The position numbers and the translations under genes were made by a program. The notes beneath the pieces were generated by a model, which saw only the letters and a list, made by a program, of their open reading frames with translations, was not told where the DNA came from and ran no database searches. Positions 1-5,003 of a DNA stretch of 5,042 nucleotides are shown here, piece after piece; positions within the stretch are counted from its first letter, which is position 1, and every line of letters starts with the position of its first letter. The stretch comes from an uncultured Treponema sp. (lineage in GTDB: Bacteria; Spirochaetota; Spirochaetia; Treponematales; Treponemataceae), in assembly GCA_946611835.1 (NCBI GenBank), contig CAMOEE010000182.1:1-5042 (forward strand), in the 5' to 3' direction.

Positions 1-121
1 CATAGGCCATGCGAATCATCTGAAAAGCAGTCTCAGGGTCGTCAATTTCCCCAATTCCCTGCGCACCAAACGCCGTCCGAGAAACAAGAAGATTAGATTT
101 ACCAAGCGCGATGTAGTCCAT
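1..121 (-). CDS. Aldo/keto reductase, N-terminal fragment (cut by window edge)
   Basis: Only the first 40 codons lie in the window; the gene continues past the left edge. The translation opens MDYIALGKSNLLVSRTAFGA and continues QGIGEIDDPETAFQMIRMAY. This matches the start of aldo/keto reductases: a first beta-strand with the 'LGK(S/T)xLxVSRxxFG' pattern, then an acidic stretch and a helix ending in an 'RxAYD'-like segment that leads into the TIM barrel. Family members are NAD(P)H-dependent cytosolic oxidoreductases. The catalytic Asp-Tyr-Lys-His residues lie beyond the fragment, so substrate cannot be inferred. The start is supported by an AAAAGG ribosome binding site at 128-133, six bases upstream of the ATG. 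It is co-directional with glyQS but separated from it by a palindromic element. The family call is fairly secure; completeness of the gene is unknown. Confidence 0.8.
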   Translation of the reverse strand, partial: MDYIALGKSNLLVSRTAFGAQGIGEIDDPETAFQMIRMAY

Positions 122-139
122 GAGTGACCTTTTAAATTT

Positions 140-260
140 AACCACAGATTACACTGATTTACACAGATTATAAGTTTTGTTAATTGAAAGACAGTCGTGA
201 AACACGAAAGATTTTCGTAATTCAAAATCTCAATCTGTGCCATCTGTGTAATCTGTGGTT
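140..260. repeat. 121-bp palindromic intergenic element
   Basis: The outer arms at 140-169 and 232-260 are near-perfect inverted repeats. Each is built from about 10-bp units: on the plus strand the left arm reads ACCACAGATT, ACACTGATTT, ACACAGATTA. The complementarity continues inward with small bulges (TTTTG..AATT..GAAA on both sides) to a perfect tip, TCGTG-AAA-CACGA, at 195-207, almost exactly at the centre of symmetry. The whole block can therefore fold as one long hairpin. It begins five bases after the glyQS stop and ends just before the ribosome binding site of the next gene. No U-tract follows it on the minus strand, so it is not a classical terminator. Structure and position suggest a dispersed non-coding palindromic repeat, which is inference. 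Confidence 0.8.
167..172 (-). promoter_or_regulatory. Candidate -10 box (TATAAT) for the aldo/keto reductase gene
   Basis: Read on the minus strand this is a perfect TATAAT hexamer, ending 45 bases upstream of the start codon at 121. No good -35 box is visible at 16-18 bases upstream (sequences near ACTGTC), so strength is uncertain. It sits just inside the left outer arm of the 140-260 palindrome, so the promoter would be part of that element. The gene could instead be read by transcription continuing from glyQS. Confidence 0.35.
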
Positions 261-265
261 TCTAT

Positions 266-1759
266 TTATTTCTTCTCGACAGGCTTGTAGTTTTTGATAG
301 CGGTGAAGAGGAAGGTGTGGAGGTCTTCAATCTTCACCCTCTCCTGCTCCATGCTGTCACGGAAACGGACTGTGACTGTTCCGAAGTTATTGTTTACTGA
401 GCCGTCGTCGTTCTTTTCGTTGATTGTGTCGTAGTCAACAGTAACGCAGAAAGGAGTTCCGACCTCGTCCTGACGGCGGTATCGTTTTCCTACAGTGCCG
501 CTCAAATCGTAGTCAGTTACGAAATCCTCTTTGAGCATGTGCTGGATTTCCTTTGCCTTTTCTGCAAGACCGTCTTTCTTCATAAGAGGAAGCACGGCGA
601 CAGTAATCGGAGCCAATTTTGGATGCAAGTGAAGGACTGTTCGGTAGTCTTCCTTTCCGTCTTTGCCCACATTTTCTTCTTCGTAAGCCTCACAAAGGAA
701 CATAAGGAAGTTGCGGTTAAGACCAGCAGAAGTCTCGATTACATAAGGAATGAACTTTTTGTTTCCGTCTTCCTGATCGATGTAGCTCATGTCCTTCTTT
801 GAATATTCCTGATGCTGGCTCAAATCGAAGTCAGTTCGGCTGTGGATTCCCTCAACCTCTTCAAAGCCAATCGGGAAGTTGTAGGTGACATCGTAAGCGT
901 CTTTTGCGTAGTGGGCCAGCTTGTCGTGGTGATGCCATTTAAGGTTTTTCTCGGCGATACCATACTTGAGATAGAAATTCCAGCGGTCTTTTCTCCATCG
1001 CTCGAAAGTCTCGTCCTCAGTTCCCGGCTTACAGAAATATTCCATTTCCATCTGCTCGAATTCGCAGGTACGGAAGATGAAGTTCTTGAAAATAATCTCG
1101 TTTCGGAATGATTTACCGACCTGGGCAACGCCGAAAGGAACCTTCATGCGGTTTGACTGAACGATGCTCTTGAAGTCAGTGAAGATACCCTGACAAGTCT
1201 CCGGACGAAGGTAGATAAGGTGGCTCTCGTCTGCGATTGGTCCCTGATATGTCTTGAACATGAGGTTGAATTCGCGGACAGCCGTATATTTGCGGTTTTC
1301 GCTCTTACAGGTCGGGCAGTTGATGTTGGCGTCGATATATGCCTTCATTTCTTCGTGAGTCATTGTATCAACTGGTTTTCCAGGATCTTTGTCCGGGTTT
1401 GCGGCAACGAAATCCTCGATTAATTTATCTGCACGGTGACGGGCCTGACACTCCAGACAGTCAACCATCGGGTCTGAGAAGTGATCGACATGGCCTGAAG
1501 CCTTCCATGTTGTGTGGTGCTGGAAAATCGCTGAATCAAGACCAACAACATCATCGTGAAGCTGGGTCATTTCCTTCCACCAAGCGTTCTGGATATTGCG
1601 CTTGAAGTCTACACCCAAAGGACCATAATCCCATGCACCTGCCTGACCGCCGTAAATCTCTGAAGCCTGATATACAAAACCACGTCGCTTACAAAGCGAG
1701 ATGATTTTGTCCAAAGTACATGCGTGCGGATCAGCCGCAACCTTTTCATTTTTTGCCAT
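266..1759 (-). CDS. glyQS: Glycyl-tRNA synthetase, single-chain class II type
   Basis: Attaches glycine to tRNA-Gly using ATP; cytosolic homodimer of the single-chain (alpha2) type, not the separate alpha/beta type of many bacteria. The 497-residue product starts MAKNEKVAADPH. Visible landmarks are: GGQAGAWDYGPLG (38-50) in the N-terminal catalytic part; two cysteine pairs, C101/C104 and C148/C151, resembling the zinc-binding insertion; REFNLMFKT (162-170); RPETCQGIF (185-193); motif 2 around FRNEI (218-222) and FRTCEFEQMEMEYF (229-242); motif 3 as GLNRNFLMFLCEAY (346-359); then an anticodon-binding domain from about 384 (APITVAVLPL) to the end. Length and order are normal for the family. The start is chosen because AAGGAG lies six bases upstream at 1766-1771. 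The frame stays open to 1843, but that extension runs through stem-loops and lacks a ribosome binding site. Transcribed divergently from the lipid operon. Confidence 0.96.
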   Translation of the reverse strand: MAKNEKVAADPHACTLDKIISLCKRRGFVYQASEIYGGQAGAWDYGPLGVDFKRNIQNAWWKEMTQLHDDVVGLDSAIFQHHTTWKASGHVDHFSDPMVDCLECQARHRADKLIEDFVAANPDKDPGKPVDTMTHEEMKAYIDANINCPTCKSENRKYTAVREFNLMFKTYQGPIADESHLIYLRPETCQGIFTDFKSIVQSNRMKVPFGVAQVGKSFRNEIIFKNFIFRTCEFEQMEMEYFCKPGTEDETFERWRKDRWNFYLKYGIAEKNLKWHHHDKLAHYAKDAYDVTYNFPIGFEEVEGIHSRTDFDLSQHQEYSKKDMSYIDQEDGNKKFIPYVIETSAGLNRNFLMFLCEAYEEENVGKDGKEDYRTVLHLHPKLAPITVAVLPLMKKDGLAEKAKEIQHMLKEDFVTDYDLSGTVGKRYRRQDEVGTPFCVTVDYDTINEKNDDGSVNNNFGTVTVRFRDSMEQERVKIEDLHTFLFTAIKNYKPVEKK

Positions 1760-1765
1760 TTTTTT

Positions 1766-1771
1766 CTCCTT
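1766..1771 (-). promoter_or_regulatory. Ribosome binding site that fixes the glyQS start
   Basis: AAGGAG on the minus strand, six bases before the ATG at 1759. It decides between this start and an in-frame GTG at 1843 that would add 28 residues and has no Shine-Dalgarno sequence before it. Confidence 0.85.
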
Positions 1772-1777
1772 AAACCT

Positions 1778-1902
1778 TCGCGGTAGCGATGTTGCACGGA
1801 TGCAACAAATGGCAAGTTTTTTCGTAAGGAAAAACTTGGCCACATAAAAATTACACGGAGGTAATTTTTATGTGCTACTCCTTTAATCCACCCCTGGCGT
1901 GG
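1778..1902 (-). repeat. Chain of four to five stem-loops in the glyQS leader
   Basis: Consecutive inverted repeats nearly abut one another. They are: TCGC/GCGA at 1778-1789; GTTGCA-CGGA-TGCAAC at 1791-1806, perfect; an 11-bp stem 1813-1823 with 1828-1838 around a GTAA loop, extendable by three pairs past a bulge; a perfect 14-bp stem 1841-1854 with 1861-1874 around a six-base loop; and a short CCAC/GTGG stem at 1888-1902. In the minus-strand transcript these would form a structured 5' leader ending just before the glyQS ribosome binding site. No known riboswitch or T-box consensus is complete here. The block may be a leader structure or an inserted palindromic repeat that happens to lie there; the sequence alone does not decide. 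Confidence 0.65.
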
Positions 1903-1944
1903 AGCAGACGGATATAAAATAATTGAGAAGATTTTAACATATTT

Positions 1945-1970
1945 AAAAAAAAGGGGGAAGTCTCCACCTC
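1945..1970 (-). terminator. Weak terminator-like hairpin, possible attenuator in the glyQS leader
   Basis: On the minus strand GAGGTGG (1970-1964) can pair with CCCCCTT (1957-1951) around a six-base loop, with one internal mismatch, and the T-run continues to 1945. This is the layout of an intrinsic terminator but the stem is short and imperfect. If glyQS is transcribed from the candidate promoter near 1989-1994, the hairpin lies in its leader. No competing antiterminator has been identified. Confidence 0.3.
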
Positions 1971-1988
1971 ATTCCGATTTTTTAAGCA

Positions 1989-1994
1989 AGTATA
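1989..1994 (-). promoter_or_regulatory. Candidate -10 box for glyQS (TATACT)
   Basis: TATACT read on the minus strand, with only a poor -35 (ACAGAA, 2012-2017) 17 bases away. An alternative further downstream is TATATC at 1911-1916 with TTAAAA at 1932-1937 (15-base spacer). Either would give a long structured leader. Both are weak matches. Confidence 0.25.
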
Positions 1995-1995
1995 T

Positions 1996-2010
1996 AGAAT
2001 AGAATAGAAT
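1996..2010. repeat. Three tandem copies of AGAAT between divergent promoters
   Basis: A perfect 5-bp repeat, three units. It lies in the spacer region of the plus-strand candidate promoter of the VTT gene and also between the minus-strand TATACT at 1989-1994 and its would-be -35. Changes in copy number would alter promoter spacing on both sides. Confidence 0.8.
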
Positions 2011-2014
2011 TTTC

Positions 2015-2023
2015 TGTTATACT
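2015..2023 (+). promoter_or_regulatory. Extended -10 promoter of the VTT-pssA-psd operon
   Basis: TGTTATACT combines an extended -10 TGN with TATACT. The -35 position (1995-2000, TAGAAT) is a weak match and lies partly in the AGAAT repeat. Transcription starting about seven bases downstream would leave a leader of only about ten bases before the ATG at 2041, consistent with the lack of a clear Shine-Dalgarno sequence there. Confidence 0.45.
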
Positions 2024-2040
2024 TTACTTCGGATTTTTCG

Positions 2041-2727
2041 ATGGAACACAAGATTCAGGAAAAAGCGACTGAGATAATCGGCCACAACAAGGAAAAGGCC
2101 GTTGAGCTTCTCGGCCAGACAAAAGAACAGGCCATTGACCTAATCGAAACAAAAACAAGCCTTCTCAAAAAAATATTTCTTGTCATGCTGGCCATTGCCA
2201 TCGTCGTAATCGGAATCTGGTTCTTCTACGAATACAAAAAAGGCGTTATCCGTGATGTCGATTCCTTCAAGGACTTCATCAATTCTTTCGGCATTTTCGG
2301 CCCCCTCCTGCTCACGATTTTCCAGTGCGTAAAAACGGTCTATGCTGTAATCCCTAGTACACTGGGCTGTATCGCCGGTCCGGCCCTCTTCGGTCCCTGG
2401 ACAGGAATCATCTGCAACTATATCGGCATCTGCTCAGGCTCCTTCCTTGCCTTTGCCCTTTCTCGCAAATTCGGAATCACTTTGGTCAAACAGATTTTCT
2501 CCGAAAAGCAGTATCAGCGGGGCCTCAAAAAAATGGAAAAATGGAAGAACAGCTATCCGGTTTTTCTCTGGGTCGCAATTTTCCTTCCAATTTCGCCCGA
2601 CGACTTTTTGTGTTACTTCACCGGCCTTACCGAAATGAAGTTCAAGAAGTTCGCGCTCATAATCCTGACTTCAAAACCGTTTACGATTATCGTCTACGGC
2701 CTGATTTTCGGAAATTTGTTCAACTAG
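2041..2727 (+). CDS. VTT-domain (DedA/TVP38-type) membrane protein with N-terminal 11-mer repeats
   Basis: A 228-residue integral membrane protein. Residues 1-43 are soluble and charged, consisting mainly of three 11-residue repeats (7-17 EKATEIIGHNK, 18-28 EKAVELLGQTK, 29-39 EQAIDLIETKT) that predict an amphipathic helix. A membrane segment follows at about 43-63, then the VTT core: IPSTLGCIAGPALFGPW (104-120), a Gly-rich helix to SRKFG (141-145), the re-entrant segment LPISPDDFLCYFTGLTEMKF (182-201), and a final membrane helix (about 204-225). The PDDxLC and GLT signatures fit the TVP38/TMEM64 branch. VTT/DedA-superfamily members are linked to lipid scrambling and transport. Its position 45 bp ahead of pssA and psd suggests a role in moving PE or PS across the membrane (inference). 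No strong ribosome binding site is seen; no alternative in-frame start lies just upstream. Confidence 0.88.
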   Translation: MEHKIQEKATEIIGHNKEKAVELLGQTKEQAIDLIETKTSLLKKIFLVMLAIAIVVIGIWFFYEYKKGVIRDVDSFKDFINSFGIFGPLLLTIFQCVKTVYAVIPSTLGCIAGPALFGPWTGIICNYIGICSGSFLAFALSRKFGITLVKQIFSEKQYQRGLKKMEKWKNSYPVFLWVAIFLPISPDDFLCYFTGLTEMKFKKFALIILTSKPFTIIVYGLIFGNLFN

Positions 2728-2772
2728 CAATTTAAATAGAAATTTTATACAATATTAAAAGAAGGTTAAATT

Positions 2773-3558
2773 ATGGATAATAAAAAGAGATTGCATTTGC
2801 TCGGCGTTTACAACTACACGGTCATTCTCACCTATGTGGGTATGCTTTTTGCCTTTGCAGGCATTCATTTCGTATTCTCAAACAACGACCGAAGCTTCAT
2901 CCTTGCCCTTTTGTGTCTCATGGTTGCCGGCGTAATGGATATGTTCGACGGCAAGGTTGCATCAACCAAAAAAGACCGCACACCGTCCGAAAAGCTTTTC
3001 GGCATTCAGATTGACTCAATGGCCGACATCATCAGCTACGGCGTTTTCCCGTCGCTCATCGTTTACAAGCTGGCAATCGGCGACAAGCAGTACCCTGTTG
3101 ATCATCCATGGCAGGCAAGAATCGTTATCTGCATCTGTGCACTTTACCTTCTCTGTGCCCTTATCCGCCTCTCGTACTTCAATGTAGACGAAATGGAACG
3201 ACAGTCACAGACAAGCGAAAGCCGCCACGAATACCGTGGCCTTCCCGTAACGAGCGTTGCGGTAATTCTTCCTGCAGTTTTCATCATCTCCTACTTTTTG
3301 GGCAATTCCCGCCCGCCGATTCACGCTGCGGCAGTCCTTCTTCTTATCATGTCAATCGCATTCATCTCGCCCTTCAAGCTTCTTAAACCCCACTTAATCG
3401 GAAAAATCGGCCTCATCATCATTGGTCTTATCGAACTTGCCCTTCTTCTTCTTGGAAAAGCATACTATGTCCGCACACCAGACACAGATCCTTCAATAGT
3501 CTTCGAAAACAAGGCAACAGTCGAAGAAATCAAAACCCAGGCGGCAGAGGCATTTTAA
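2773..3558 (+). CDS. pssA: CDP-diacylglycerol--serine O-phosphatidyltransferase (phosphatidylserine synthase)
   Basis: Makes phosphatidylserine and CMP from CDP-diacylglycerol and L-serine at the inner membrane, the committed step to PE. The 261-residue protein shows the CDP-alcohol phosphatidyltransferase signature: D56, D59-G60, A63, then G77, D81 and D85 (FGIQIDSMAD). IRLSYFNV (131-138) and YRGLPVTSVA (154-163) follow as in PssA proteins. About six to seven hydrophobic segments span roughly residues 13-229; the tail from about 232 is polar. Two features differ from the textbook motif: the usual Arg after A63 is Ser64, and the gap to G77 is 12 residues rather than 8. GAAGG lies seven bases upstream of the ATG at 2761-2765. 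The downstream psd start follows one base after the stop, pointing to coupled translation. Serine specificity is inferred from motif details and from the adjacent decarboxylase. Confidence 0.93.
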   Translation: MDNKKRLHLLGVYNYTVILTYVGMLFAFAGIHFVFSNNDRSFILALLCLMVAGVMDMFDGKVASTKKDRTPSEKLFGIQIDSMADIISYGVFPSLIVYKLAIGDKQYPVDHPWQARIVICICALYLLCALIRLSYFNVDEMERQSQTSESRHEYRGLPVTSVAVILPAVFIISYFLGNSRPPIHAAAVLLLIMSIAFISPFKLLKPHLIGKIGLIIIGLIELALLLLGKAYYVRTPDTDPSIVFENKATVEEIKTQAAEAF

Positions 3559-3559
3559 T

Positions 3560-4402
3560 ATGGCAGACGGAAACGATAAATCAGTTCAATTTCTATACGG
3601 CACAAAAGGCGGCAGGATTCTTCTTCACACAATCCTCGCCCTCCGCGTTCCAAAATTGCTGGGCTGCATTCTTCGTTCTCCGCTTTCTCGATTCTATATT
3701 CCGTCCTTCGTCAAAAAGAACGGAATCGACATGACGGGTTTCGAAGGCGTAAAATTCAAGTCATTCAACGATTTTTTCACCCGCAAAAAAGAAATCACAT
3801 TCGATTCTGATGAAGATCACTTCATTTCCCCGGCTGACAGCCTTCTCTCAGTCTACGAAATCACGGAAGACGCAAAATTCCACATCAAGGGTTTTGACTA
3901 TACCCTCCAGGATTTTTTTGAGCCTGAGCGATTCGATGCAAAGCCCGAAGAGACAATCCAGCCATTTATCGGTGGACTCTGCCTTGTATTCCGCCTTTGT
4001 GCCACAGACTATCACCGCTACTGCTATATCGACAATGGCAGCCAGAACGGGAACCACTTTATCCAAGGCTCGCTCTACTCAGTTCAGCCCCTTGCAGCTG
4101 AAAACTTTCGTCTTTACACTAAAAACCGCCGCTCATGGACAATCTTGACCACAGAAAATTTCGGCAAGGTTGCTCAGATTGAGGTCGGAGCATTCAGCGT
4201 AGGCGGAATCAAAAACCGTAACGGTGAAATCAGTTTCAAAAAAGGCGAAGAAAAAGGCTATTTCGACCTCCACGGCTCAACAATCGTCCTCCTCCTTCAA
4301 AAAGACAGCATAAAACTCCTCGACGAAATCAAAAAAGCCACCGATTCGGGCCAGGAATACCGGGTAAAAATCGGCCAGCAAGTCGGCGTAAAAGCTGACT
4401 AA
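3560..4402 (+). CDS. psd: Phosphatidylserine decarboxylase proenzyme
   Basis: Pyruvoyl enzyme converting phosphatidylserine to phosphatidylethanolamine at the membrane, the step after PssA. The 280-residue proenzyme keeps the self-cleavage and catalytic residues: D93 in SPADS, H152 in ATDYHRYCYIDNG, and S240 in LHGST. Cleavage before S240 would give a beta chain of about 239 and an alpha chain of about 41 residues, with Ser240 becoming the pyruvoyl group. Other family blocks are FNDFFTRK (69-76), NFGKVAQIEVGAFSVGGI (200-217) and KKGEEKGYFDL (227-237). The SPADS and HGST variants, instead of SPADG and LGST/GGST, fit my memory of a branch found in clostridia and treponemes. The start lies one base after the pssA stop; AGAGG at 3546-3550, inside the end of pssA, can serve as ribosome binding site. 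An intrinsic terminator follows. Confidence 0.94.
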   Translation: MADGNDKSVQFLYGTKGGRILLHTILALRVPKLLGCILRSPLSRFYIPSFVKKNGIDMTGFEGVKFKSFNDFFTRKKEITFDSDEDHFISPADSLLSVYEITEDAKFHIKGFDYTLQDFFEPERFDAKPEETIQPFIGGLCLVFRLCATDYHRYCYIDNGSQNGNHFIQGSLYSVQPLAAENFRLYTKNRRSWTILTTENFGKVAQIEVGAFSVGGIKNRNGEISFKKGEEKGYFDLHGSTIVLLLQKDSIKLLDEIKKATDSGQEYRVKIGQQVGVKAD

Positions 4403-4418
4403 ACCTGCTTCTAAAAAC

Positions 4419-4471
4419 AAAAGTCCATCAGTCATAGTCCTCGATTTTTCCATGCAAGATGGACTTTTTTT
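4419..4471 (+). terminator. Intrinsic terminator of the lipid operon, usable in both directions
   Basis: AAAAGTCCATC (4419-4429) pairs perfectly with GATGGACTTTT (4458-4468), and the T-run reaches 4471. On the minus strand the same stem is followed by TTTTGTTTTT, so it could also stop transcripts arriving from the rRNA side. The loop is long (28 bases). It starts 17 bases after the psd stop. Confidence 0.85.
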
Positions 4472-4538
4472 ATGTTTTCAAGCCAGTAAAATTCACTCAT
4501 TTCTCAAAAACTTCTACACTAAATTTTAAAAATAATAA

Positions 4539-4690
4539 GGCGCGGCATCAAGGTACCCCCGGCTTTCCGCCCTTCCGCTCCCCGCTCCATTCCTCCGCTC
4601 GCGCAAGGCTCGCTCCGGAACGCCCTTCCGGGCGGGGCTCCAATCCGGCGCGGGCATGGTCGGTCCGTATGAGGGACCAATAGCTCCCCG
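4539..4690. repeat. GC-rich intergenic block with hairpins, possible dispersed element
   Basis: Composition switches abruptly from A/T-rich DNA (4472-4538) to a GC-rich block. It contains the perfect hairpin CGCCC-TTCC-GGGCG (4621-4634) and the stem GGTCC (4662-4666) with GGACC (4674-4678). It also has two near-identical 10-mers, GCTCCATTCC (4584-4593) and GCTCCAATCC (4637-4646), and GGCGCGG near both ends (4539-4545 and 4647-4653). Reading frames through it on both strands lack ribosome binding sites and recognisable products. It resembles GC-rich repeat units that produce spurious ORFs in Treponema genomes, but this is from memory and copy number is untested. Confidence 0.5.
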
Positions 4691-4951
4691 AAGGCAGAAA
4701 TCAGCGACAACATAAGCAAAAAAAGAGAAGCTTAAGCCTGAGGGAAACAGAGGCAAACAAAGAAGGAAAACGGACTCAATAGGCGGAAGATGAAACTGCA
4801 GAGAAAGTACATGCGGCCGCAAAGACCGGGCAGAAAGGTAAAATACAGTCCGGGGAAAAAAACTACGGAAACAATCCGGGGCTTTCAGCATCATAAAATG
4901 AAAAGGCACAGCTGGAGCGACGGCACGAGACGCAGCGTGACCCGCGGGGGC
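4691..4951. other. Purine-rich intergenic stretch without a recognised gene
   Basis: The plus strand is dominated by A and G, with short poly-A runs and three scattered CCGGG-containing motifs. A 10-bp palindrome TGCGGCCGCA lies at 4812-4821, and a small CACG/CGTG stem at 4924-4939. No ORF with a ribosome binding site, tRNA or known RNA was found. It lies downstream of the rRNA operon terminator. Confidence 0.5.
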
Positions 4952-4983
4952 AAAAAAAATCCCCTCCGCCTGGGGGGAGGGGA
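4952..4983 (-). terminator. Intrinsic terminator of the rRNA operon
   Basis: On the minus strand TCCCCTCC (4983-4976) pairs with GGAGGGGA (4967-4960) around an eight-base loop, followed by eight T residues (4959-4952). It lies about 20 bases beyond the 5S rRNA 3' end. A further T8 run (5002-4995) directly follows the 5S, so there may be two termination points. Confidence 0.9.
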
Positions 4984-5003
4984 CTTCAGGGAAGAAAAAA
5001 AAG

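Noticed and set aside
140..260. CRISPR array or intrinsic terminator
   Set aside because: The 10-bp units are too short and lack spacers, and no T-run follows the hairpin on the minus strand.
1760..1843. 28-codon N-terminal extension of glycyl-tRNA synthetase from a GTG at 1843
   Set aside because: No ribosome binding site before it, the segment is stem-loop DNA unlike any synthetase N-terminus, and AAGGAG sits at the right distance from the ATG at 1759.
1609..1845. Minus-strand ORF overlapping the start of glyQS in another frame
   Set aside because: It overlaps a secure gene, has no ribosome binding site (CCTCC precedes it instead) and no recognisable product.
1778..1902. T-box riboswitch for glyQS
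   Set aside because: Fragments such as GGGTGGA and TACCGCG appear on the minus strand but about 100 bases apart. There is no continuous T-box sequence, no recognisable specifier stem I, and no terminator right before the gene.
4459..4683. 74-residue plus-strand ORF
   Set aside because: It starts inside the terminator hairpin and its Pro/Arg-rich end is simply the GC-rich block translated.
4812..4821. 10-bp palindrome TGCGGCCGCA as a regulatory operator
   Set aside because: Isolated palindrome in a gene-free stretch with no promoter nearby; chance occurrence is likely.
4526..4909. 127-residue minus-strand ORF between the 5S rRNA and psd
   Set aside because: GTG start without a ribosome binding site. 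The first half reflects pyrimidine-rich bias and the second half crosses the GC-rich hairpin block; no domain is visible.
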